Assembly (NCBI RefSeq): GCF_963678635.1
Contig: NW_026971576.1
Span: 62,001 to 126,000 of the forward strand
Source: Symsagittifera roscoffensis
Taxonomy: Eukaryota; Xenacoelomorpha; Acoela; Convolutidae
Direction: 5' to 3'
DNA length: 64,000 nt
The number at the start of each line of letters is the position of its first letter. Within the stretch, counting starts at the first letter, position 1. The position numbers were made by a program, and so were the translations under genes. The notes beneath the pieces were generated by a model. The model made no database searches. It saw only the letters and a program-made list of their open reading frames with translations, and was not told the DNA's origin. Of this stretch, positions 34,530 through 44,087 are shown in pieces.

Positions 34530-35235
34530 CGCGTGAATATTTGCTCATAAAATTGAGGGCGCAAAACAGTTACAGCAATTATGGCAACCACAGCAAAACA
34601 AACACTTGCGCGAACTCCTCCAGTTGGTACAGACCTCGTGACGACATGGATAAGAGGAGGTCATGTGTGAATTGTGGTTCGATGGACCGCCATGTTTCCG
34701 CCTGTTCTACTTACAAGCAGAACATGAAAGCGATAGGCTACTTTCTCGATGACGTTGATGCGACCCACGAGGACCACGAAGAGTATGTGAGAGGACTCAT
34801 AATGAAGTATGGACCAAGGTGCTTCTTCTGCATTTTGGAGGGACACTTCAAGTCGGGTGGCACTCAATTTTGGGATGCGGTGGCGGACACAAAACATCCC
34901 CGCCATAAAGAGGCGCTTTCGGGCGTCTAAGCCAGCCGAGCACTTTGATGAACGAAGCTGAGTCTCGGATAAAAGAGACGACACCGAGCACCCTTACGAC
35001 TAAGAAGGTGAAGACCTTGCCTGGTGATGTGATATCCTCGAGCCTGGAGGCAGAGTCGGCCGGCTCGCTAAAGGCGGATTATGGCTTAGCGGCACGGACA
35101 GCATTACAGAATGTCCAGCAGGAGCTAGCCACGAAGGAAGTTGATCAATGGGTAAGGTCAGAACTAGAAAGCACAGATCATCGGGAAAAAATTGACATTC
35201 TTTCGATTGTTATTTTGGTTGTGTGGTTGCCTTGA
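34530..35235 (+). pseudogene. Gypsy CCHC region copy III, truncated
   Basis: Box 1 CVNCGSMDRHVSAC keeps all ligands; box 2 CFFCILEGHFKSGG lacks the last Cys. It ends at the same junction as copy II (GACATTC joined to TTTCGATTG, 35198-35207), exactly 2507 bases after the previous junction. It is therefore a tandem copy of the unit just upstream. Confidence 0.65.
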
Positions 35236-35536
35236 GCTACTTAGTAGGACAGCTCGGGCAATCGCAGGACACCTAAAAGAAGACGTTGGTGAGTGTATTA
35301 GGCAAATACACACTTACTTGAGAAGAAAAGTGTCCTGGGCTTCGTTCTTTTGGAGTGTTCCAATTGAGGGAAGTCTTTTTGAGGTAATTGCGTAGGGTCG
35401 GTAATATCTAGAAACTAAGTAGGCCGTTTATGTAGCTTGAGTTGAGTCACTTAGAGTATCTCTTAGAGATCAAAGTTATATTTTTGATGCTAGAGGACTG
35501 GAGTGAGTGGACTTTTTTCGATTTTTATTTTGAGAC
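35198..35536 (+). other. Gypsy shortened leader IV
   Basis: Same truncated form and same ~225-base internal deletion as leader III (GGGAAGTCTTTTTGAGGTAATTG at about 35369). No gene. It leads into gag copy IV. Confidence 0.55.
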
Positions 35537-37043
35537 TTGTGCATTGCGGTCGAATTTTTTTTATCACGTAGCATGCACCGCAGAGACTCATTAGGGGCAA
35601 CAACTAAGATTCCCATGTTGAGTACGGAAACTATACGAAAGTTGAAAACACGGCGTAGGCAATCCACGGCTAGCAGCATTTCCGATGTTTTTGCTGACAA
35701 AGCAGATACTAAAGGTCAGGCTGGTCTTTCCATGAGCGGAATGAAACTGAGAAGCCAGAAGAACCTCGATGGCAATCAAGGCGAAGTGGTGAGACCGGAC
35801 AGGGGACTGTTGTTCAGGGTAACTGTTGTTCAGGGGAATGCCCAAATCAGAGACTAAGAGTAACAAGTGGAGAGAAACAATCATCTCTAGTCAAGCAGAG
35901 CAAGAATGCGATGATGTCAAGTATAAGTCCGGGTGAAGAACAAACGAGTTGGAAAGCCAAGAAAAGCTGGAATTATTTGTACGACGAGCGCGCATGGCGT
36001 CAATACAAACTGATGGTTTATATTCCAGTTATGACCATCCGGAGATAGCTCATCCGGATGTGGACTTCACGCCGTGCCCAAGAGATGATAAGAGCAGGAA
36101 AGCGTTGTCCAACTCGCCGACCAGGCCGATGTCTGTAGGGATAACCGTAGGAGTGTCCTCGAAGATCGACAGGTTGATGATGTCGTTGGGCACGCAGAAG
36201 GGCGGCGCGTCATCAAGTACCAGTCTACAACCCCAGTTGACCTCATCTTCTCTGGGTCTCACCCAGGTATCGGGGGCGGCTGGAGATATAAGTGACATGT
36301 TTGCTGGCGTAATGACAGGCCTTCAAGAGCTGCGACGGGACATGACTAAGAGAATAGATCGAGTCGTGGAGAGGGCTCACCAAGGTCAAGAGAAATTGCG
36401 AGATGAGCTAACAAACGTGTGGTCGCAGGCGAGAGTCGATCAGGCTCAATTGATTCGTAACACCGATCAATGCCTAGCGGAGAGCTTGGCTCAATCAACC
36501 AAGGAGTCAGAGGAAAGATAAGTTAGGATGACAAAAGAGATCGAGCGACTGCTGAACGATCACGACAATACCTATGCTCATACGATGACTAGCCTGGAGA
36601 AGAGGTTGGATGTCAAATCTGACCTGACGATGCAGAAGCTTGACGAGATCTTAAACGGTAGTAATCGGGAGGAGCGTTCCACCGCAATGGAGCGCTCACG
36701 CCAGACAAATGATGGACACGCAGCACGCAGCTATGCCGGGGCCCAGCAAAGTCCGAGAACGAATTATGAATCTAAACATAGGGAGCCGCCCAGGGCAGCC
36801 CCATCGAGGTCAGGTTGGACAAACCCGGTCCCACCGGAGGCGGATGCCACCCCGGAGACACGATTGCCCACTGTGCCCCAAGTCAGATCAGTGCCAGATC
36901 TGACTACAGTCTCGCAGGACACAACGATGTATGCTTCGATGTTTGAGCCTCTGAATAGATCCCTTGAAACATTTATCACCAAGCTCTCGAAGTCAACCGA
37001 GAAGTCGAGGAGCATCCAAAGATTTGCGCATGAAGTCGCGTGA
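35537..37043 (+). pseudogene. Gypsy gag copy IV (upstream of pol)
   Basis: Frames 35537-35857, 35949-36521 and 36528-37043. TAA at 36519-36521 interrupts at the same codon as copy I. Upstream of about 36015 it shares copy III variants (YKLMVYLP, KLELFV from AATTATTTGTAC). Downstream it shares copy I variants (TCTACAACC, LQELRR, MTKEIERL, NREERST), so it is a mosaic. Unlike the other copies the frame reads through the end of the helical part into FAHEVA, because the TGA of copies I-III (CCAATGATT) is CCAAAGATT here. Confidence 0.65.
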
Positions 37044-37047
37044 ATAG

Positions 37048-38046
37048 TTGCTCATAAAATTGAGGGCGCAAAACCGTTACAGCAATTATGGCAACCACAG
37101 CGATACAAACACTGGCGCGAACTCCTCCAGTTGGTACAGACCTCGTGACGACATGGATAAGAGGAGGTCATGTGTGAATTGTGGTTCGATGGACCACCAT
37201 GTTTCCGCCTGTTCTACATACAAGCAGAACATGAAAGCGATAGGCTACTTTCTCGATGACGTTGATGCGACCCACGAGGACCACGAAGAGTATGTGAGAG
37301 GACTCATAATGAAGTATGGACCAAGGTGCTTCTTCTGCAATTTGGAGGGACACTTCAAGTCGGGTGGCACTCAATTTTGGGATGCGGTGGCGGACACGAA
37401 ACATCCCCGCCATAAAGAGGCGCTTTCGGGAGTCTAAGCCAGCCGAGCACTTCTGATGAACGAAGCTGATTCTCGGATAAAAGAGACGACACCGAGCACC
37501 CTTACGACTAAGAAGGTGAAAACCTTGCCTGGTGATGTGATAGCCTCGAGCCTGGAGGCAGAGTCGGCCGGCTCGCTCAAGGTGGATTATGGCTTAGCGG
37601 CACGGACAGCATTACAGAATGTCCAGCAGGAGCTAGCCACGAAGGAAGTTGATCAATGGGTAAGGTCAGAACTAGAAAGCAAAGATCATCGGGAAAAAGT
37701 TGACATTCTGGGGAAAACAACGAAAGGAGAGGACAATAAGGAACCCAGAAAACAGGGACTAAAGCTAAGTGTTATATCGGGTAAAACCTTTGGCATGACG
37801 AAAGAAGGAACGAACTCAATGTCCATTTTTTCAGTCGCAGGACACCAGGTGGTCAGGAACTTGAGTGAACCGTCCGAGATCACGCTGGTACACCTGGACA
37901 TTTATGCGGACTACCTGAGGGAGAAGGAGCCAAAGGGCAGTGCGAGCGATGCTCACGACAGGAGGTCCAAGACTAATGAGATTAGATGGACATTACATCG
38001 AGATCCATGGCCCATATCCGATTCTGATGAATGTGGACGGCATTAA
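37048..38046 (+). pseudogene. Gypsy CCHC region copy IV, leading to protease
   Basis: Box 1 CVNCGSMDHHVSAC is intact; box 2 CFFCNLEGHFKSGG has lost the last Cys. Then TAA, and frame 37456-38046 carries the pre-protease segment (SGSLKVDYG-type, LSVISGKTFGMTKEG). A 1-to-2 base loss near 37930 shifts the end (EKEPKGSASDAHDRRS). It joins the true pol through 38122, so this is the gag copy in the usual place. Confidence 0.6.
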
Positions 38047-38121
38047 CATCTGCACGAAGGCTACGTGACTGATGCAAGTGATCAAGTAGGCCGGATATAC
38101 ATTGGTCGAAAATAGCTTAAG

Positions 38122-38910
38122 GTGCGACGAATCATGCTTGAACAGGATGCAGTTCACATAGGTTGTGAAGCAGATTGGGTAGCACATGTGCTAGATGTGC
38201 AGGGCAGACAACTTTATGTAAGAGGCCTGTTAGACACGGGATCAGTGGACAGCGTCATGCCAGTCAGCACCTGGACTGATATAGTTTTCGACAGGTCAGA
38301 TTTGATACCGACAAACATCAGACTGGCAGCTGCCAATCAGGGAGCAATCCATGTGACAGGACGGACCCCGATTATATCTCTGCAGCTTGGAGGAAGACAT
38401 CTTTGGATGAGCTTCCTGGTAGTGGAAAATTTGGATGAATCCGATCAGTTCATCCTGGGGAGGGACTTGGTAGGCAATTTTGATGTCACGATCAACCTCA
38501 ACGACGGGTTGATAAGGATCGAAGATCCTGAGAGGAAGTATGAAAAGAAGCCTCTTAATAAGATCTTAATTAACCAGGCAAAGGTGCCAATTTTTCTGGA
38601 TCGAAAAGTTAGATTGAAGCGAAACCCAGCCGTAGTAGCGAAGTTTAGGATGAGGAACTTAGGATGTCTGGTACCAAATCCAAACAGTAAGAGCTCGGCT
38701 ATTTTAGGAAGAAGCTTCTCGCTCAATCAGAGCGGACTGTGTGTTAGTAAGTTGTTGAACACAGAAGCAACCACAGTGACAATACAGAGGGCGAAGAAAC
38801 TTGGCTACGCATTGTCTCTGACTACAGACTTTCAGAGTGTGGAGATGTTGAAAAAGGTTGATGTAACTAAATGTCCCTTGCACGCGAACCAGGAAGCTAT
38901 ACTGAATTGA
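38122..38910 (+). pseudogene. Gypsy protease and linker to RT
   Basis: A 262-codon frame with VRGLLDTGSVDSVMPVSTW (DTGS active site at about 38228) and SDQFILGRDLVGNFDVTINL. After this it does not fall into leader sequence but continues with LIRIEDPERKYEKKPLNKIL and a linker ending KCPLHANQEAIL. The linker includes HANQ-like text usual before Gypsy RT. It is the only protease copy attached to RT. Upstream it is split from gag by a frameshift. Confidence 0.75.
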
Positions 38911-38919
38911 ATAAATGAA

Positions 38920-39276
38920 TTGAAATCTTCTAAGAAGTTGTTTTCAATGAAGTCGGAGACAGATGATGGGTTGTCTAGTTGTTCGAATTTTCCCGAGAGA
39001 CCAACAGCAACAGATTTAGCAGCAAATAAGCATGTTCTGCCCGAGATAAAACGTCTGAAGGGTAAAATATCGGACAAAGAACTAGATTCGCTTAGGGCGG
39101 TGCTAAATCGGAATGCAGACGTTTTTTCGAAGCGAAAGGCCGACATAGGTTGTTGCAATTTTGTAGAACACGAAATTGAGATAGGAGAGGGCTTCGTAAC
39201 TCATAGGGAAGGGGCGAGGAGACTGACCCCACATATGTCAGAAGCGTGCAGGAAAGAAATCGAGATGTTAATGTAG
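38920..39276 (+). pseudogene. Gypsy RT N-terminal part
   Basis: Carries LRAVLNRNADVFSKRKADIG and VEHEIEIGEG, the pre-RT element usual in Gypsy pol (the N..VF region and the H-x-I motif), then ACRKEIEMLM and a TAG at 39274-39276. In relatives it continues with a conserved I.PS.SPWA..V. segment, and here IEPSKSPWACGVFMAKK follows in frame after the stop, then a shift in the G-rich run near 39342. Confidence 0.7.
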
Positions 39277-39374
39277 TACGACAGGATTGAGCCGTCGAAG
39301 TCCCCGTGGGCTTGTGGCGTGTTCATGGCTAAAAAAGGGGGGGGCAACTCAGGTTTTGTTGTGATTTCCATTAC

Positions 39375-40163
39375 TTGAACGCAGTGACGATGAAGGACGC
39401 ATACACGATTCCCCGCATCGATGAGAGACTTTCCAAGTTGGGGGACGCGAAGTTCTTCACGGCTTTGGATTTGGGCTCTGCGTTCTGGCAAGTGCCACTC
39501 AGTAAGCAAGATCGGGAGAAAACAGGCTTTGCGTTCGAGCTGGGATTGTTTCAGTGGAAGAGGATGCCGTTCGGATTGTGCAACGCGACGGCCACACTCC
39601 AGCAACTTATGGCCCAGGCACTCACAAATGTAACAAAGAAATACGGGAACCTCATCATGTGTTGTGTCGATAATGTCGTGATAGCAACACCAACCCTGGA
39701 GGATCATACAGAGAGGTTGGATGAAGTGTTCACTTGCATGAAAAAGGCGGGCCTGAGGTGTAAACCCTCCAAGTGTGAAATCCTCAGAGACTCATTAAAA
39801 TTTCTGGGCCGCCTTGTGGATAAGCATGGAGTAAGATCGGATCCGGAAGCGGTCGAAGTGGTCTTGACCTGGAAGGCACCTAAGACAGACACGCAACTGA
39901 TGAGCTTCTTGGGGTTTGCTAACTATTATCGAGAGTTCATCAAGGGATACGCCGATAAGCTATACCCCATGCAGCAGTTGATGAGAAACAAGGGTAAAAA
40001 ATTCACTTGGACTGAGGAGGCGCAAGTTTCATTTGAAAACATTAAACGCGAACTTTGCGAGGCAGCGGTCCTTGGCATGCCAATAGAGAAGTGGATACTT
40101 GTGTTAGACACGGATGCATTGGTAGTTGCGATATCGGGCATACTTCACCAGGAGCAGGAGTGA
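39375..40163 (+). pseudogene. Gypsy RT palm and RNase H start
   Basis: A 262-codon frame: FFTALDLGSAFWQVPLS (first catalytic aspartate, in ALDL), TGFAFELGLFQWKRMPFGLCN (thumb/palm motifs of Gypsy RT), then NLIMCCVDNVVIATP, where relatives have YVDD: the second aspartate is N and the Y is C. Next KFLGRLVDKHGVRSDPEAV, SFLGFANYYREFIKGYA, and FTWTEEAQVSFENIKREL, the connection to RNase H. LVLDTDAL holds the first RNase H aspartate. The frame ends at TGA 40161, from which a shift is needed. RT is inactive by the metal-binding change alone. Confidence 0.8.
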
Positions 40164-40687
40164 AACGGGAGAACGGAAGTGGAAGTGGTGCGCCAAAAGC
40201 GGAGATGTTCGTGGTGATCACTTTCGTGGAAAAATGCAGAGCCTACTTGGGGAGTGCTCCCTTCAAGTTGCATGTGGATAATCGTGCCCTTGCCTATTCG
40301 ATGGACTAAAGTTATATTGGTCGTTGGATCGTGTGCCTGGATGGATACCACATGATCATAGACTACCGTACCCGTGACAAGCACCAGAATGCTGATAGCC
40401 TCAGTAAAAAGACAGAATTCTATGAGCAACTAGAAGAGAGGCAGGCCAACCAAGCAGAAATCAAGGACAGATTTTTGTTTCTAGATAAGGAGACCTACGA
40501 TAAACTACCACTCACCAGGTGGCTGGACAAATCAGGGCACCCCATAACAGGACACCCTGAGCTTCCGGTGGGGACTGTCGCTGATTTAAAGGTGTTGGCC
40601 AGGGGTGATTATGTCCCGCTGGATCTGCTAGTCCGATCCAATCTGCTATACCAAGAGCTTACAGAACAGCATAGCCCTGCTAAATAG
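40164..40687 (+). pseudogene. Gypsy RNase H C-terminal part
   Basis: After a frame change: AEMFVVITFVEKCRAYLG, FKLHVDNRAL (catalytic aspartate of the DN..L type) near 40270, a TAA at 40307, then from 40331 LDGYHMIIDYRTRDKHQNADSLSKK, which is the usual R.G..N..AD.LSR end of RNase H. The rest of the frame (to TAG 40685) is a spacer with PVGTVADLKVL and HSPAK. Broken by one stop. Confidence 0.7.
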
Positions 40688-40691
40688 GACA

Positions 40692-41270
40692 GTGAACGTG
40701 GAGCCGGACGTCATGGGGAAGCTCCGTGTCTTACTAGATAGGGAAATGGATAGGCATGATCGTGAGTGGATGGAAACCATGCAGCGGTTGACCGTCACTA
40801 AGAGAACAGAGAAGAGGCCAGTGACCATTCGCAGTCGAGGTGTTGAACGGGATTGCCGGTCGATAGTGAACCAGCTGGTGAAATCAATGCCGAAGGATGT
40901 CTTGTTGAAGACTTCGTTCACAGATCATCGGACATCAACCCAGGTCAAAACCACCGAAGAAGTCAGGGCAAAGTCGGAATCCAGCTTCACGAGAAAAGTA
41001 CATTTCACGGATGCAAGGGAAGAGTATGAGCGGAGCTCAGATTGTTCATCCGGGGACCAGAAAATGTCCGGGGAGTCAGGCACTTTCGAGCCCGTACAGG
41101 ACGACTTGTCCGGGGAGACAATGTTAGGACAACCAAGGGACAGAATGTTGTCCGGGAAGCCGGATTCAAAGCGACCAAGGGACAGAATTCTGTCCGGGGA
41201 GTCGAGAAACATCACAGACAGATTGGAACATAATGATGTGGAATCGATCGGCTCGGGAGAACACATCTGA
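40692..41270 (+). pseudogene. Gypsy long charged linker before integrase
   Basis: A 192-codon frame between RNase H and integrase. It is charged and low in hydrophobic residues. Its second half repeats a short theme: DRMLSGKP, DRILSGES, KMSGESG, DLSGET, made by repeats of TGTCCGGGGA-like DNA at about 41040-41210. I know no domain here. Gypsy elements usually have a short spacer at this place. The linker may be disordered. Confidence 0.5.
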
Positions 41271-41525
41271 GACTACTTCCAATTCTGATGTTTCGGAGAT
41301 TGCGATTCCTTCCTTGTTTGTGGAATGGAAACAGCGCGGGCCAGACCGGGAAATGCATCAGGACCCGGACAGAGACAGGTATACCTGTAATGAGGAGAGC
41401 ACTGTAAAGGACAATGCCGCATATGAACTTGAACTGAAAGCAGTGTCGAAACGCCCAACCAGATTATTACCAATGGTACGGTCGTCAATAACAACCTGGA
41501 GCCATCTGTGCAGTGAGCAACACCT

Positions 41526-42167
41526 TTGGAGAAGAGATGGTGTGTCAAGTTGATGGATGATGCCCATGCCCCGGAGGTAATAATCGGACAATTGAACGTG
41601 GTAAAGACGTATCTGAAAGTCAGATACCGGCTGTCGGATCTCTTAAGGGCTCAACTAAAGGATAGGATGACTAGCAATCTGAAGAGATGGATCGAAAACG
41701 GAGCACCTGACAAAGGAGATTTAGAGGAAGACAGCTATAAGATCTTGAAGCAAATTTACATGAAAAGAAAAGATTTGTTGTACCTGAAGAAAGACGGAAT
41801 CGTAGCCTGTAAACGCAAGGAAATTGACAAGGTCTTTTACTACTATAATTCAAGTGTTACCACATTTATACCAGACCGATTGCTCTTTCGTTCACATGAT
41901 CAGATGGGCCATCAAGGCGTGGACAAAGTGTACAACAGGATACAGAAACGATTCGAATGGCCTGGTTTGAAGAAAGCTTGTGGAAAATGGATCTCTGCAT
42001 GCTTATCGTGTCAACAGGCGAAGGGCCCCAGGAAACTAAGGTTCCCCATGCAGTCAATAGAGTCATCGGGATTCAACGAAGTAGTGCAAAATAATCATCA
42101 GAAGATATACGTGACAGCCACGGGCTACAATCAGGTGCTGGTAATGATCGATCATTTCACGAGATAG
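41526..42167 (+). pseudogene. Gypsy integrase N-terminal (HHCC) and start of core
   Basis: A 213-codon frame. SHDQMGHQGVDKVYNRIQ with CGKWISACLSCQQAKG forms the integrase zinc-binding HHCC module (H-x4-H and C-x2-C). YNQVLVMIDHFTR supplies the first aspartate of the D-D-E core. TAG follows at 42165-42167 (EHFTR*AEAAP), splitting the core. Preceding residues (RQRYRLSDLLRAQLKDR) are linker. Confidence 0.75.
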
Positions 42168-42185
42168 GCAGAGGCAGCCCCCTGG

Positions 42186-42761
42186 ATGACGGCATCAGCG
42201 AAAGAAACATGCGATCACTTGGGAAATGTGTGGATAGCGAGACACGGCTGCTCCATCGCATTCCAATCAGACAATGGCAAAGCATTCGTGGGTGATCTCA
42301 CGAAGGAGTTAATGAAGAGGTCGCAGGTGGCACAGGCCCACTCGACCACTTATCACCCACAATCGAATGGCCTAGTTGAAAAGCAAAATCGCACGTTGGT
42401 ATCCAAGTTGAGAGTTTATTGCTCACGCTACATGGATGACTGGGATAGACACTTGCCGCTTACAACAGCTGGGGTGGGCGCTTACAACAGCACAGAGCAT
42501 TCCACCACGGGATTAAGTTCGCATACGATGCTAACTTGTCACGAAAAAGCTCTTCCGTTAACGTTCTTCTACCCTGGGTATGAAGGGAAGAAAACAGCAC
42601 CGCAAACGTACGTGCGTAATGTTATTAGAAGGCAGCAGGACCTCAATTACTTATGCAGGAGGAACACGCAACAGGCGCACACAAGACAAAAAAGGAGATT
42701 CGATAAACGGACTGCAGATGCAAAAGCCTACTCGTATGGCGATTATGTCTGGGTGTTCTAG
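42186..42761 (+). pseudogene. Gypsy integrase core, second half
   Basis: A 191-codon frame: FQSDNGKAF supplies the second aspartate, YHPQSNGLVEKQNRTL the glutamate (NGLVEK), and GAYNSTEHSTTGLSSHTML follows as in Gypsy. Integrase joins cDNA ends to the target. The catalytic triad is present across the two frames, so only the stop between them and the frame break after 42761 disable it. Confidence 0.75.
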
Positions 42762-43484
42762 GAAGTAGTTCCACCAAAAGGAACCAAAAATTTAAATAAA
42801 AATTTGGCGTGGTTTATTTCAGATAACAGAGGTGCACCAAGGAGGTCGTTTTTATCGATTGAGCACCGGACGAGCAGCTCATTACGAAAACATCAAACTT
42901 GTGAAGTGAATGAAAGAGGTACGCGCGACAAAAACGACTGGATTGAGGTGGTTGATAATTGTGATCTGCCACTGGACCTGGAGTTGACGGAGCAAGTGGA
43001 GGTGGACGACGAAACTTTACCTTATGCCGAAGAGGACTGGAACTGCCCAGAACAGACTGAAATTGTCAGAGGAGTACAGCATGACTTTCCCTTCGCCATG
43101 GAAACACGCCAGAGCAAGAAAGGAAGGAACAAGATGAAGTATAACCCGTATGGCGTCATAGACAGGATAGCTTTATGCGATTTGATGGAATCGCTGGTGG
43201 GACTGTATGAGGTAGCGGTGCCAAAAGAGATCGTTTTTGGCACCGCTACCTCATACAGTCACGACTTAGTCAATGACATGGATCAGGATTGGATCGACGA
43301 TCGCTCCGAACCAGAAGTAGATTTCGAACCAGATGTGGAGCAGACTCATGAGCAAGATTTACCGATTTTTCGAGTGCTAGAATGGCTCCATGATCTGTCG
43401 GCAGACCCTAAAAAGACAACCTTGATGATTCAGGATGTCGATAAAGACGGCATCAGATACGTCAGCCACGGGGAGTGGGGGTAG
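42762..43484 (+). pseudogene. Gypsy integrase C-terminus and acidic extension
   Basis: In one register TEVHQGGRFYRLSTGRA near 42826 looks like the GPY/F-type C-terminus of integrase. After a shift the frame 42804-43484 gives ERGTRDKNDWIEVVDN and a strongly acidic tail (LELTEQVEVDDETLPYAEEDW, WIDDRSEPEVDFEPDVEQ). No membrane segment or signal peptide is visible, so it is not an obvious envelope. The tail contains a perfect palindrome in its DNA (43201-43260). Confidence 0.55.
43201..43260. repeat. Perfect 26-bp inverted repeat in coding sequence
   Basis: GACTGTATGAGGTAGCGGTG plus CCAAAA faces its exact reverse complement, with an 8-base loop (GAGATCGT). The pairing is perfect over 26 bases and stops at 43200/43261. 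It lies inside the acidic frame. In DNA it could extrude a cruciform, and in RNA it would form a stable hairpin. Confidence 0.9.
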
Positions 43485-43565
43485 GACTCACCTACACCGG
43501 AAATCTGATCCTTAAAAAATTAAAATCGGCAAGGGAAACCGGAGAACTGGAAACGGAGGGCGAGA

Positions 43566-43961
43566 ATTTTTGATTCTTATTTTGCTGTAAGCTTCAAAAC
43601 AGCACTAGCGGCTGATATTAAAAGATAGTATAAGAATATCGAGTTTTTATGGAAACAGAGGCCTGGTGTGGGAGGAATGATAGCGCTGCCCCCTGTTGCA
43701 TCACATATACCAGCGAAAATATTTGTGTTTCCTGGTTACTAAGGCCGTTGATAAGCAACACGTGAATCCAAAGAGCTTGGTATTGGCCTTGACTCGACTT
43801 AGGGATTTTCTGGTTGAGAGAGGAGTGACCTCCCTCTCGTTACCAGTCTATGATCCCAATAGGGGAAAGCTACATCCGAGAGAGTTATATGCCCTTGTAC
43901 ACGTTCGGAAACTGACATAGAGGTTTACTTACATAAAAAGCACTATCTGAGCATATGCTAG
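43566..43961 (+). pseudogene. Macrodomain-like frame downstream of Gypsy pol
   Basis: Read in pieces: frame 3 from 43566 (SFKTALAADIKR, TAG, then NIEFLWKQRPGVGGMIALPP and KIFVFPGY), frame 1 from 43738 (LVLALTRLRDFLVERGVTSL, then SLPVYDPNRGKL), and frame 3 again from 43902 (ETDIEVYLHKKHYLSI) to TAG 43959. The pattern of an early AxDI, a mid-domain strand of type IFVF, a helix-strand LRxFLxxxxVxSLSLP, a G-containing loop and a terminal strand TDIxVYLH matches the macrodomain fold, which binds ADP-ribose, near the TARG1/OARD1 type. The usual P-x-IGxG glycine loop reads PVYDPNRGKL, so binding residues may differ. It is broken by one stop and two frameshifts. Confidence 0.5.
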
Positions 43962-44087
43962 GAGTTGCATTCGGCGATAAATGGTTTTTATTAAAGTTCA
44001 CTTTATAGGCATTAGAATTAAGTTTTAGGTTAGCTACTAGGGATCATGTTTTTATGTAATAGTGTGAGTATGTGATGTTTTTGTGTT

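Noticed and set aside
42804-43484. Envelope gene after Gypsy integrase
   Set aside because: Acidic and soluble-looking, with no signal peptide, transmembrane segment or Cys pattern; better read as a pol C-terminal extension.
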